Source: Paenibacillus sp. J31TS4 (lineage in GTDB: Bacteria > Bacillota > Bacilli > Paenibacillales > NBRC-103111). From it: 64,000 nucleotides of DNA. Both the position numbers and the translations under genes were made by a program. A model generated the notes under the pieces. It did not search any database. It was not told the origin of the DNA and saw only the letters and a program-made list of their open reading frames with translations. Position 1 is the stretch's first letter. Every line of letters begins with the position of its first letter. The DNA lies in contig NZ_BOSI01000002.1 of assembly GCF_018403265.1 (NCBI RefSeq), positions 248,001 to 312,000 on the forward strand. Reading direction: 5' to 3'. Shown here in pieces: positions 26,957 to 34,701 of the stretch.

Positions 26957-26989
26957 AAAAATCCCCGTTCCTGAGAGAGGAACGGGGAT
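26957..26989 (-). terminator. Rho-independent terminator after the PAP2 gene
   Basis: Read on the minus strand, ATCCCCGTTCCT / AGGAACGGGGAT (12 bp, 5-base loop) runs into a T stretch. It faces the yajC terminator and insulates the two convergent units. Confidence 0.88.
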
Positions 26990-27018
26990 CGGAAACGGCG
27001 CATAGCGGAGGAAATCAA

Positions 27019-27846
27019 TCAGCCTTTGAGCCGGCTGCCTTCGTTGAGATAGCCGGGCAGCGTATGCAGCTCGCTCAGCCGCAGCCCTACCCGTGCGGCG
27101 AACACGCCCAGGATCAGACCCGCGCCCATATCCATCAGCCAATGCACCCCGAGATAGAAGATGGAGAAGATGATGAAGACGGCGCTGAAGAGCGTGAACC
27201 ACTTCCAGAACCCGTTGTTCGAACGGGAAGCGAGCAGTGCCATCGAAACGGAGATCGACGTATGCAGGCTCGGGAAGCAGTTGTCGAGACCCGAAAGCGG
27301 GCGGTAATCCTGCTCGAAGGCCGGGAAGACCTGGTGCATGAGGAGGTCGACATTCGGATGGAAATACCAGACTTCGTTGACCGGCAGGAACAGATAGAAC
27401 GGAATTGCGATCATGTAGTTCAGCATGAGAGCGTAGCAGACCGAATGAAACAGCTTGAAGTTCTTCTCGTACGTATAAATGCCGATCGAGACAACCATAA
27501 GGCACGGAAACACGACCAGGTAAAAGAACGAAGAGAGATCGGTCAGCAGATCATTGCGGAAAAAATGCTGGATGGAAGCCACGAGGTCGCCTTCTATCTT
27601 GTAGATGGAGGACGTAAAGTCCGGCTGGGGCGGCATCCGGCGCTCTACCCATTGCTCAAGTTTGTTGAAGAAGAGGATCGCCAGGACGGCGGCAAAGTGC
27701 AGGAAGTATTTGCGTGATGTGAACAGCTCTTGGACAAAGGTTCCGCCAACCCGAAAGGGATTGACGCGCAGGGCGGCAAACAGCAGGACAAAGACCATGC
27801 CCGCAATCCATAGCGTGACCTGTGTCATGGATTGAAACGTAATCAT
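27019..27846 (-). CDS. PAP2-superfamily membrane phosphatase/phosphotransferase
   Basis: This 275-residue integral membrane protein has about six hydrophobic segments. It carries PAP2 signature pieces, NCFPSLHTSISVSMAL (the SxxHxS block) and YLGVHWLMDMGAGLILG (the SRxxxxxHxxxD-like block, with His and Asp conserved and the Arg less clear). It resembles the inositol phosphotransferase/phosphatidic acid phosphatase branch. The substrate is probably a lipid phosphate, but this cannot be told from sequence. AGGAGGAAGTCCCAA precedes the ATG on the minus strand. It stands alone between convergent terminators and yrzE. Confidence 0.82.
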   Translation of the reverse strand: MITFQSMTQVTLWIAGMVFVLLFAALRVNPFRVGGTFVQELFTSRKYFLHFAAVLAILFFNKLEQWVERRMPPQPDFTSSIYKIEGDLVASIQHFFRNDLLTDLSSFFYLVVFPCLMVVSIGIYTYEKNFKLFHSVCYALMLNYMIAIPFYLFLPVNEVWYFHPNVDLLMHQVFPAFEQDYRPLSGLDNCFPSLHTSISVSMALLASRSNNGFWKWFTLFSAVFIIFSIFYLGVHWLMDMGAGLILGVFAARVGLRLSELHTLPGYLNEGSRLKG

Positions 27847-27944
27847 TTGGGACTTCCTCCTAATTATGGTTGCCGAAATTCATAAAAGAAAAAAGCATGA
27901 ACCTCTCTAATATACCATAATCAAGACAGAAGGTGTACTTTCTT

Positions 27945-28334
27945 TTACTTCCTCGTGTTGACGCCCAGGATTCCTCCAATCGCACCGACGCCGAAGCTCA
28001 GGCAGGTAAACAGGAGCGTTTGCAGGTCGAGTCCTTTATCGAAGCCGAGGAAGCCGATCAGGATGACCACGAGAGCATAGATGACCCCCAGGACGGCTCC
28101 GTAATACCAGCCCTTCATCTCGGCGCGTTTGCCCGCTACCCAGCCTCCGAGCAGCAGAGCGACCGCATGGATAATGTAGGCATAGGTTGGCAGTGCATCC
28201 TCCTTCTGATCGGTCAGCATCAGGATGAGCGACGTGACGACGGCGGCTATGCTCATGACGACGAACGCGTAGAGCAGGCCGGAGAGGATTGGGGAGGCTG
28301 CCCCCATGCCGGTCGGGCGTTGCTTCACTTCCAT
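27945..28334 (-). CDS. yrzE: TIGR04086-type membrane protein, YrzE-like
   Basis: A 129-residue protein with four predicted membrane segments (GLLYAFVVMSIAAVVTSLIL, AYIIHAVALLLGGWVAG, AVLGVIYALVVILIGFLG, CLSFGVGAIGGILGV). The pattern and its place between yajC and yrbG match the small YrzE family found in spore-forming Firmicutes. Function is unknown. AAAGGAGG lies before the ATG on the minus strand. The gene is divergent from the DUF421 gene. Confidence 0.75.
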   Translation of the reverse strand: MEVKQRPTGMGAASPILSGLLYAFVVMSIAAVVTSLILMLTDQKEDALPTYAYIIHAVALLLGGWVAGKRAEMKGWYYGAVLGVIYALVVILIGFLGFDKGLDLQTLLFTCLSFGVGAIGGILGVNTRK

Positions 28335-28553
28335 CTTCGTTTCCTCCTTTATCGAAAAAGGCTTGTATTTACCCTCAGTGTATGGTCAAGCTTCGGGGAT
28401 TAGTACCTCGCCGCAATCGAGAGACTGCCAGCATTTGCTGTACCTGTGTCGCATGGGGAAGGTTGGGGAGGGTCAGACTACTTCATGAAACAGGATCCGG
28501 ATGGATCCGGGGAACGGAGCAAGCCGTAATTGCGAGGGAGGAGGCGCTGAAGC

Positions 28554-29270
28554 ATGGGGATCCTGCTGCTCAGGACGGTGCTGGTCTATTTTCTTGTATT
28601 CGCGGTCATGCGGATCATGGGAAAACGCGAGATCGGCAAGCTGTCCGTGCTCGATCTCGTCATCTCGATCATGATTGCGGAAATTGCCGTTTTCGTCATC
28701 GAGGATGTGAGGAAGCCGATGAGCGACGGCATCGTGCCGATCGTGACGCTGGTAGCCATCCAGGTCGGCATGGCGCTTCTCGCCCTGCGGTTTCAGAGGA
28801 TCCGTTATTGGATGGATGGGAAGCCCAGCTTTTTGATCCGCGGCGGCAAGCTGGACCGGGCTGAGATGAGCCGGCAGCGCTACAACCTCGACGACCTGCT
28901 CCTGCAGCTGCGGCAGAACCGGGTGACGAATGTGGCCGACGTGGAGTTCGCCATTCTGGAGCCGAGCGGCAAGTTGACGGTTATCGAAAAGAAGGGGGAT
29001 AAGGGAAGAGCGGGGACGGAGCGCGCCCGGGAAGGGACCGCAGCCGAGAGGAGCAAGGGCAAGGGGGCCGAGACGTTCCGTTACGAAGGACTGCCTCTCC
29101 CCCTTATTATGGACGGCAAGGTGCAGGACGACAATTTGCAGCAGCTCGGCCAGACGAGATTTTGGCTGAAGAACCGGCTCCAGGAAAAGGGCGTTTACGA
29201 CTTCAAGGATGTGTTCTTTTGCTCCGTGGATCACCGGGGCGAGCTGTTTCTCGACAAAAAGAACAAATGA
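28554..29270 (+). CDS. yrbG: DUF421 family membrane protein, YrbG-like
   Basis: This 238-residue protein has three N-terminal membrane segments (about 2-85) and a cytoplasmic DUF421 domain with the conserved GKREIGKLSVLDLVISIMIAEIA and GKPSFLIRGGKL...MSRQRYNLDDLLLQLR. A charged insert (about 148-180, rich in Lys, Glu, Gly) breaks the domain. The family (YetF/YrbG/YcaP) has been linked to spore or membrane physiology, but its activity is not settled. GGGAGGAGG precedes the ATG. Position next to spoVB supports YrbG. Confidence 0.82.
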   Translation: MGILLLRTVLVYFLVFAVMRIMGKREIGKLSVLDLVISIMIAEIAVFVIEDVRKPMSDGIVPIVTLVAIQVGMALLALRFQRIRYWMDGKPSFLIRGGKLDRAEMSRQRYNLDDLLLQLRQNRVTNVADVEFAILEPSGKLTVIEKKGDKGRAGTERAREGTAAERSKGKGAETFRYEGLPLPLIMDGKVQDDNLQQLGQTRFWLKNRLQEKGVYDFKDVFFCSVDHRGELFLDKKNK

Positions 29271-29302
29271 TGGATCCGCTGCTGCCCGGGGGCGCGGGAG
29301 GC

Positions 29303-30868
29303 TTACAGTCTCCGGCTAAGCCAGGGCAGCTTTTTGAAGTCGTCCCGATCGACAACCTTGAGCAGCACGATACTGACGAGATAGATGCCGATGCCGAGCA
29401 GGCAGGAGAGTAGGAACCGGTGAAACGGTTGGGCGATCCATGTGGCGTCCATCACCAGCCGGCAGCTGCCTCCCATGACGAGCATGGCGGCGAATATTTT
29501 GAGCAGGTCGCCTCCGGGAAGCGAAAACTTGAGCAGCCGGCTGATGCTCGACCAGTCCAGCAGCGTAACAACCGCCGTCGTCACGCAGAATGCCATGACC
29601 GCGCCCAGGATGCCGAAGCTTGGGTTCGAGACGAGGAGCGAGAGAAGCGCCAGCTTGACGACGGCTCCGATAAAGGTGTTCAGCAGAGCGGTGCCTGGCC
29701 GATTGAGCGCCTGCAGCGCCGCCTCCAGCGGAACCTTGAAATAGAGGAACAGGGCGATTGGCGCGATCATCTTGAGCATGATGCCGATATCGGCCTGTTT
29801 GTACAAGAAGTAGCAGATCGGATCGGCCAGCACGAACATCAGTACCGCAAACGGAGCACCGGACACGAGTGCGAGCCGAAGCGACTGGTGCAGCCGCTTG
29901 TGAATCGTCGCCTGGTCCTTGCGGGCGGCCGCCTCCGACAGCGAGGGGATAAGCGAGACCGCAAGCGAGTAGGTCAGCGCGCTCGGCAGATAGACGATCG
30001 GGATGATCATGCCCTGCAGCGCCCCGTATTGCGACGTCGCAACCGACGTGGCGATGCCGGCCGCCGCAAGACCGTGGATGATAAGGATCGACTCCAGGAA
30101 GTAGGAGGACGAGCCGACGAGCCGGCTGCCGGTAACCGGAATCGAGATGCGGAAGATCCGCTTGATTGCATTCATGCGTCCGCTGAGCCGCGATTGCCCG
30201 ATGCGCGCGGTGCCGTAGACCGGCTGCCTCGGCCGGTTTGCCCGCAGCTGCAGCAGCAGGACCAGGAGGCCGCCCAGCTCGCCCACCAGCACGCCGATCA
30301 TTGCGCCCGCCGCCGCATACTCGATGCCCCGGGGGAGCAGCGCATAGGCAAAGGCAAGCATGGTAACGATGCGGATCATCGTCTCGACAATTTGGGAAAC
30401 GGCCGTCGGGATCATGTTGTGTCTTCCCTGAAAATAGCCCCGGAACACGGCGGAGACTCCGGCCAGCGGGATGATCGGCGTCATCGCCAGGAAGGACCAG
30501 AAGATTCTGTCGTCGGTAAAAAGACGGCTCGTCATCCAGGGGGCCGCCAGCGCGCACGCTGCGCTGAAGAGCAGGCTGAGTCCCGCCGTCACCGCGAGCG
30601 CCACCTGGAGGATGCCGCGCACTCGCTTCTCATTGCCCTCCGACGCCGCCTCGGCGACCAGCTTGGACACGGCAAGCGGGATGCCGCCCGTCGTGATGGT
30701 CAGCACGACGCCCATCAGCGGATAGCCCATCTGAAACAAGCCGACCCCTTCGGATCCGATGATGCGGGGAAGGGTGATGCGCGGGACGAAGCCGAGCAGC
30801 CGGTTGATCATGCCGGCGGCCAGCAGAATCAGCGTTCCCTGCAGAAACGTTTGCTTGTATTTGCTCAA
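29303..30868 (-). CDS. spoVB: Stage V sporulation protein B, MATE/MOP-type flippase
   Basis: SpoVB is a polytopic MOP-superfamily protein needed for spore cortex synthesis, probably moving a lipid-linked precursor. The 521-residue product has about 14 hydrophobic segments and begins LSKYKQTFLQGTLILLAAGMINRLLGFVPRI, closely like Bacillus SpoVB; GSEGVGLFQMGYPLMG follows. TTG 30868 is chosen because AGAGGTGA lies 6-7 bases upstream; the frame also offers an ATG 8 codons upstream without good spacing. Its neighbours yrbG and comN match the Bacillus order. MurJ and other polysaccharide flippases are related, so the call leans on context. Confidence 0.9.
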   Translation of the reverse strand: MSKYKQTFLQGTLILLAAGMINRLLGFVPRITLPRIIGSEGVGLFQMGYPLMGVVLTITTGGIPLAVSKLVAEAASEGNEKRVRGILQVALAVTAGLSLLFSAACALAAPWMTSRLFTDDRIFWSFLAMTPIIPLAGVSAVFRGYFQGRHNMIPTAVSQIVETMIRIVTMLAFAYALLPRGIEYAAAGAMIGVLVGELGGLLVLLLQLRANRPRQPVYGTARIGQSRLSGRMNAIKRIFRISIPVTGSRLVGSSSYFLESILIIHGLAAAGIATSVATSQYGALQGMIIPIVYLPSALTYSLAVSLIPSLSEAAARKDQATIHKRLHQSLRLALVSGAPFAVLMFVLADPICYFLYKQADIGIMLKMIAPIALFLYFKVPLEAALQALNRPGTALLNTFIGAVVKLALLSLLVSNPSFGILGAVMAFCVTTAVVTLLDWSSISRLLKFSLPGGDLLKIFAAMLVMGGSCRLVMDATWIAQPFHRFLLSCLLGIGIYLVSIVLLKVVDRDDFKKLPWLSRRL

Positions 30869-31108
30869 GTGGCAATCACCTCTTCCGAACAATAGTCTTT
30901 CTCCTACATGACTATGCCGCGGGCGGCCAAGCTCATGCCTGTTTCCTGGGACGAGGCGGGTCGCCCCGGCACGGATGCGCTATGCGCCTCTTCTGAGTGC
31001 GTCCGCGTGAAACCAGGGAATCTATTTTGCCATGCAAAAAAAGGATTCCGCCTCCGGCCAGCGAATAAGGTACGGATAAGGGCAATCAAGAGGACAAGGA
31101 GGACGCCG

Positions 31109-31375
31109 ATGGAGCAATCTTACGAAGACAGCCTGCCAACGCGCGAGGAGCTGGACGTCATCATCCGCAACTTGTGCGTCATCAAGAAGGAAGAGTTTGC
31201 TGCTTTCGGTTACGACCACGTGGAATGGGAGGAGATTTGGCACTGTGTGAGCAGCAAGTACAAGAAATCCGGCCTGCCGCCTCTTCACAAGCTGGTCAAC
31301 GATATTCTGACATTGAAGGCGGATCAGTTTATGAACTGGATCACGCTTCAGGCGATGAAGGGAGCCTCCTTTTAA
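31109..31375 (+). CDS. comN: Post-transcriptional regulator ComN-like
   Basis: This 88-residue acidic/basic protein of the ComN (YrzD) family begins MEQSYEDSLPTREELDVIIRNLC and contains GYDHVEWEEIWHCVSSKYKK. In B. subtilis ComN affects comE mRNA and localises to division sites with DivIVA. ACAAGGAGGACGCCG precedes ATG 31109; the frame is open far upstream but without family similarity. It lies between spoVB and secD, as in Bacillus. A terminator hairpin overlaps its stop codon. Confidence 0.82.
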   Translation: MEQSYEDSLPTREELDVIIRNLCVIKKEEFAAFGYDHVEWEEIWHCVSSKYKKSGLPPLHKLVNDILTLKADQFMNWITLQAMKGASF

Positions 31376-31396
31376 ACGGAGAGTCCCTTTTTTTTG
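31358..31396 (+). terminator. Rho-independent terminator overlapping the comN stop
   Basis: AAGGGAGCCTCC / GGAGAGTCCCTT (31358-31369 with 31378-31389, two internal mismatches) is followed by eight or more T residues. The stop codon lies in the loop. Confidence 0.85.
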
Positions 31397-31462
31397 GCGG
31401 CTTTCGGGAGGGAGGAGGGGGTAAAACCCTATTCCGCCCTGGTTTTGGTGGAATCTGTCAAA

Positions 31463-31491
31463 TTGACGCTCTTTTTGCATGTGAGTATAAT
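31463..31491 (+). promoter_or_regulatory. SigmaA promoter of secD-secF
   Basis: TTGACG (31463-31468), a 17-base spacer and a perfect TATAAT (31486-31491) lie 36 bases before secD. Confidence 0.92.
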
Positions 31492-31526
31492 AGGAATATT
31501 GAGGATGGAAGGGAGACTCGCAGGTT

Positions 31527-32759
31527 ATGAAAGGCAAGAATTTTGCCGTATTTATTTTGCTGGTGGCGATTACGCTCGGCGTTATCGGCACAACAAGCAA
31601 GAGCGTCCTTGAGAAGGTTCGCCTCGGCCTCGACCTGAAAGGCGGCTTCGAGATTTTGTACGTAGCCACGCCGGTCAAAGGCGGCGAGGCGGTGACTAAG
31701 GAATCGCTGCGCCAAACCGCGCACAGTCTCGAGAAGCGGGTCAACGCCCAGGGCGTGGCCGAGCCCGAGATTACGCCTGAGGGCGCCGACCGGATCCGCG
31801 TGCGGATCGCCGGCGTGACGGACGAATCCAAAGTCCGCGAGATGCTGAAGAAGCCCGCGGTGCTGACCTTCCGCGACCCGGACGGCAACGTCATGCTGGA
31901 CGGCTCCGACTTTAAGCCTGGCGGCGCGAAGGTGGAGTACGAGAATGGAACGCGGCCGATCGTCTCGATCCAGCTGAACAGCGCCGAGAAGTTTGCCGAT
32001 GTAACCGGCAAGCTCGTCGGCAAGGCGCTCGGCATCTATCTGGATGAAGACCAGATTTCCAACCCGATGGTCAACCAGGTGATCAACAGCAATACCGCGA
32101 CGATCACCGGTTCGTTCTCCTTCGAGGAAGCGAAGAACCTGGCGGACACGATCAACCTGGGCGCCCTGCCGCTCAACCTGACGGAGAAGTATACGCAGAG
32201 CGTCGGCGCGACGCTCGGCCAGCAGTCGCTCAAGATGACGATGGAGGCGGGTATTATCGCCTTTATCCTGATCATTCTGTTCATGCTTTTCTTCTACCGG
32301 GTGCCGGGCATGGTGGCGACCGTCACGCTCATTCTGTACACCTGGCTGCTGCTTGTCGTGTTCGTCCTGATGGACGCAACGCTGACGCTTCCCGGCATCG
32401 CCGCTCTTATTCTCGGCGTCGGGATGGCGGTCGACGCCAACATCATTACGTATGAACGGATCAAAGACGAAATCCGGAACGGCAAGAGCATCTCGTCCGC
32501 TTTCCGGTCCGGCTCGAAGAGCTCGTTCCGCACCATCATGGATGCGAACTTGACGACGATTCTGGCGGCTGCCGTGCTTTACTTCCTCGGCACCGGTGCG
32601 ATCCAGGGCTTCGCCCTGACGCTGATCTTCAGTATTCTCGTGGGCATTCTGACCAACGTCTTCCTGTCCAGGCTGCTGCTGCAGCTCCTGATCCGCTCCA
32701 ATGTCGTCAAGAAACCCGGAGCATTCGGGGTAAAGGAGGCAGATGTCCGTGATCTCTAA
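31527..32759 (+). CDS. secD: Protein translocase subunit SecD
   Basis: SecD, with SecF, uses proton-motive force to help complete secretion. The 410-residue protein has an N-terminal membrane segment (about 5-24), the motif RLGLDLKGGFEILY, a periplasmic-type P1 region (about 50-230), and the C-terminal SecD/RND bundle with LGQQSLKMTMEAGIIAF and GVGMAVDANIITYERIKDE. The ATG follows GAAGGGAG. The 3' end overlaps secF. In B. subtilis secD and secF are fused; here they are separate genes. Confidence 0.96.
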   Translation: MKGKNFAVFILLVAITLGVIGTTSKSVLEKVRLGLDLKGGFEILYVATPVKGGEAVTKESLRQTAHSLEKRVNAQGVAEPEITPEGADRIRVRIAGVTDESKVREMLKKPAVLTFRDPDGNVMLDGSDFKPGGAKVEYENGTRPIVSIQLNSAEKFADVTGKLVGKALGIYLDEDQISNPMVNQVINSNTATITGSFSFEEAKNLADTINLGALPLNLTEKYTQSVGATLGQQSLKMTMEAGIIAFILIILFMLFFYRVPGMVATVTLILYTWLLLVVFVLMDATLTLPGIAALILGVGMAVDANIITYERIKDEIRNGKSISSAFRSGSKSSFRTIMDANLTTILAAAVLYFLGTGAIQGFALTLIFSILVGILTNVFLSRLLLQLLIRSNVVKKPGAFGVKEADVRDL

Positions 32760-33654
32760 AATTCAGTTCGATATCATGAAGAGACGGAAGCTGTTCTTCA
32801 CGCTCTCCACTGTGCTGACCATTCTCGGAATCGTCTCGCTGCTGACGCTCGGCCTGAACCGCGGAGTCGATTTCAAAGCAGGTACGACGCTCGACATCAC
32901 GTCGCAGCAGACGATGGACCGAGCTGCGGTGAACGAAATTTTGAGCAAGGCCGGCTATGAGGACGTCAACCCGACGGTAGGCGGCAAAACGGCTTCCATC
33001 CGGTTCGATAAAGTGCTTGCTCAGGAAGAGACCGAGAAGATCGTGAGCGGCTTCAAGGCCGTCTACGGAGAGGGAATCAGCAAGGAAGAGAACACCGTCG
33101 ACGTTCAGCTAGCCAACGAGCTGGCGCTCAAGGCTATCTATGCCGTTCTGATCGCCAGCGTGGGCATCAGCCTCTACGTCAGCATCCGGTTCGAATGGCG
33201 GTTCGCCATCGGGGCGATCGTCTCGACGCTGTACGATGCATTCCTCGTCATTACGTTGTTCTCTCTGTTCCGTCTTGAAGTCAACCTGCCGTTCGTCGCA
33301 GCCGTGCTGACCATCGTCGGCTATTCGATCAACGACACCATCGTAATCTTCGACCGCATCCGGGAGAACCAGCGGTTCTCCAAGCTCAGGAACGAGCACG
33401 ATCTGGCCGATCTCGTGAACAAGAGCATCTGGCAGACGATGACTCGATCGATCAACACCGTCCTTACGGTTCTGATCGGGGCGGTCTGTCTCTGGATCTT
33501 CGGAAGCGAGGGAATCCGGCATTTCTCCCTGGCGATGATCTTCGGCCTGCTGAGCGGAGCTTATTCCTCCATCTTCATCGCGAGTCCGATCTGGTTCGTC
33601 CTTAAGAAGAAAACGATCGGCACCGGACGCAAGCCAGCGGCCGCCAAAGACTAA
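32743..33654 (+). CDS. secF: Protein translocase subunit SecF
   Basis: SecF is the partner of SecD in the accessory translocase. The 303-residue product has an N-terminal membrane segment, GVDFKAGTTLDIT, and the C-terminal membrane bundle with VGYSINDTIVIFDRIRENQR, the SecF signature. ATG 32743 lies inside the end of secD, but AAAGGAGG is only 3 bases away; GTG 32749, six bases later in frame, has better spacing and may be the real start. The overlap of about 17 bases implies coupled translation. Confidence 0.96.
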   Translation: MSVISKIQFDIMKRRKLFFTLSTVLTILGIVSLLTLGLNRGVDFKAGTTLDITSQQTMDRAAVNEILSKAGYEDVNPTVGGKTASIRFDKVLAQEETEKIVSGFKAVYGEGISKEENTVDVQLANELALKAIYAVLIASVGISLYVSIRFEWRFAIGAIVSTLYDAFLVITLFSLFRLEVNLPFVAAVLTIVGYSINDTIVIFDRIRENQRFSKLRNEHDLADLVNKSIWQTMTRSINTVLTVLIGAVCLWIFGSEGIRHFSLAMIFGLLSGAYSSIFIASPIWFVLKKKTIGTGRKPAAAKD

Positions 33655-33662
33655 CACATTCC

Positions 33663-33691
33663 GCCGCGGACCGAATGGGTTCGCGGCTTTT
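33663..33691 (+). terminator. Probable terminator after secF
   Basis: GCCGCGGACC / GGTTCGCGGC (33663-33672 with about 33678-33687, with G-T pairing) is followed by TTTTC, a short T run. Confidence 0.7.
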
Positions 33692-33744
33692 CTTCCGGCG
33701 GAACGCGGGAGGGCAAGTACAGTGGCAAAAAGAGGTGGCACTCC

Positions 33745-34686
33745 ATGGCTCGTCAACGCAGGAAAAAAACGGATAATGCCGTCTGGGCTGCCATTGCGGG
33801 CAGCCTGCTGCTCAGCGTCTTCAAAGGCTGGGTCGGCTACACGGCGGACGCTACTTCGCTTATGGCGGACGCCGTTCATACGGCCTCGCTCGCTCTGGCG
33901 GGCCTAACCATCTGGGTGCAGGCCCGGGTGGACGCATCCCCGTCGCCGGCACCGCGCAAGGCGAGGCGCAAGGCGATGGCTGCCGCATCGGCCATCGCTG
34001 CCGCTCTGCTGCTCGTCGTCGGAGTCGAGCTTGCGGTCGCCTCGCTGCGGATCGTCCAAGGCGGGGTCGGCCACGCTCCGGCCTGGTATGCGGCTCCCGT
34101 GCTGGTTCTCACGCTCGCGGCCGGCGTCCTGCTGACTGCCTGGCGGCTTAGGAACGCCGACGGGAGACGGGATACCGGCTCCCACTGGGGGCTGCGCTCG
34201 CACCTCAGCTCGGCGCTCGTTGCGTTCGTAGGAACGGCGGGGGCGCTGCTGGGGCAGTGGTTTCAGGAGCCCGTCTTTTACTACCTCGATCCGCTGGCCG
34301 GCTTCTTGATCTCCCTCCTCATCGCTCGTCTCGCGTACCGGCTGCTGACCGAGTTCCGCAGCCTGCCGTCCGACGAGGCGCTGGACGAGGAGGACCGCGA
34401 GGATCTGATCCGCGCCGCCCAGCGGGTGCGCGGCGTCATCTCGGTGGATGATTTGAGCTGGCGAGAGAACGGGCCCTATTTTGTTGTCGATATTCGGATT
34501 AGCGTGAATCCCCGCATTACGGTGCTCGAGGGACACGCGATTGCAAAAAGTGTCCAGCATCAGCTGATGAAGCGGTTCAGCCATCTATCCGATGTGCATG
34601 TCTTCGTGATTCCCTATGACGGCGGCTATCCGTACAAGAGGGAGTTGGAGGAGGACCAGGAGCATCAGCCGACGCTGCTGCATTAG
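33745..34686 (+). CDS. Cation diffusion facilitator homologue with altered metal site
   Basis: CDF proteins exchange Zn, Fe or Mn for protons. The 313-residue protein shows the CDF plan: several hydrophobic segments (about 13-30, 45-60, 77-100, 115-135, 155-200) and a cytoplasmic C-terminal domain (about 210-295, RVRGVISVDDLSWRENGPYFVVDIRISVNP). The usual transport-site pairs HxxxD/HxxxD are degraded: His45 pairs with Leu49 (ADAVHTASLA) and His153 with Ala157 (RSHLSSALVA). It may therefore have lost or changed metal transport. GAGGTGG lies before ATG 33745. recJ follows by 15 bases. B. subtilis has a CDF-like gene (yrvC region) at a similar place, which I recall only loosely. Confidence 0.8.
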   Translation: MARQRRKKTDNAVWAAIAGSLLLSVFKGWVGYTADATSLMADAVHTASLALAGLTIWVQARVDASPSPAPRKARRKAMAAASAIAAALLLVVGVELAVASLRIVQGGVGHAPAWYAAPVLVLTLAAGVLLTAWRLRNADGRRDTGSHWGLRSHLSSALVAFVGTAGALLGQWFQEPVFYYLDPLAGFLISLLIARLAYRLLTEFRSLPSDEALDEEDREDLIRAAQRVRGVISVDDLSWRENGPYFVVDIRISVNPRITVLEGHAIAKSVQHQLMKRFSHLSDVHVFVIPYDGGYPYKRELEEDQEHQPTLLH

Positions 34687-34701
34687 TTAGGAGGGAACCG
34701 A

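Noticed and set aside
29420-30895. A 491-codon plus-strand frame opposite spoVB
   Set aside because: The product is a hydrophilic Arg/Gln/Asp-rich sequence typical of antisense to a membrane protein; spoVB itself has clear family similarity.
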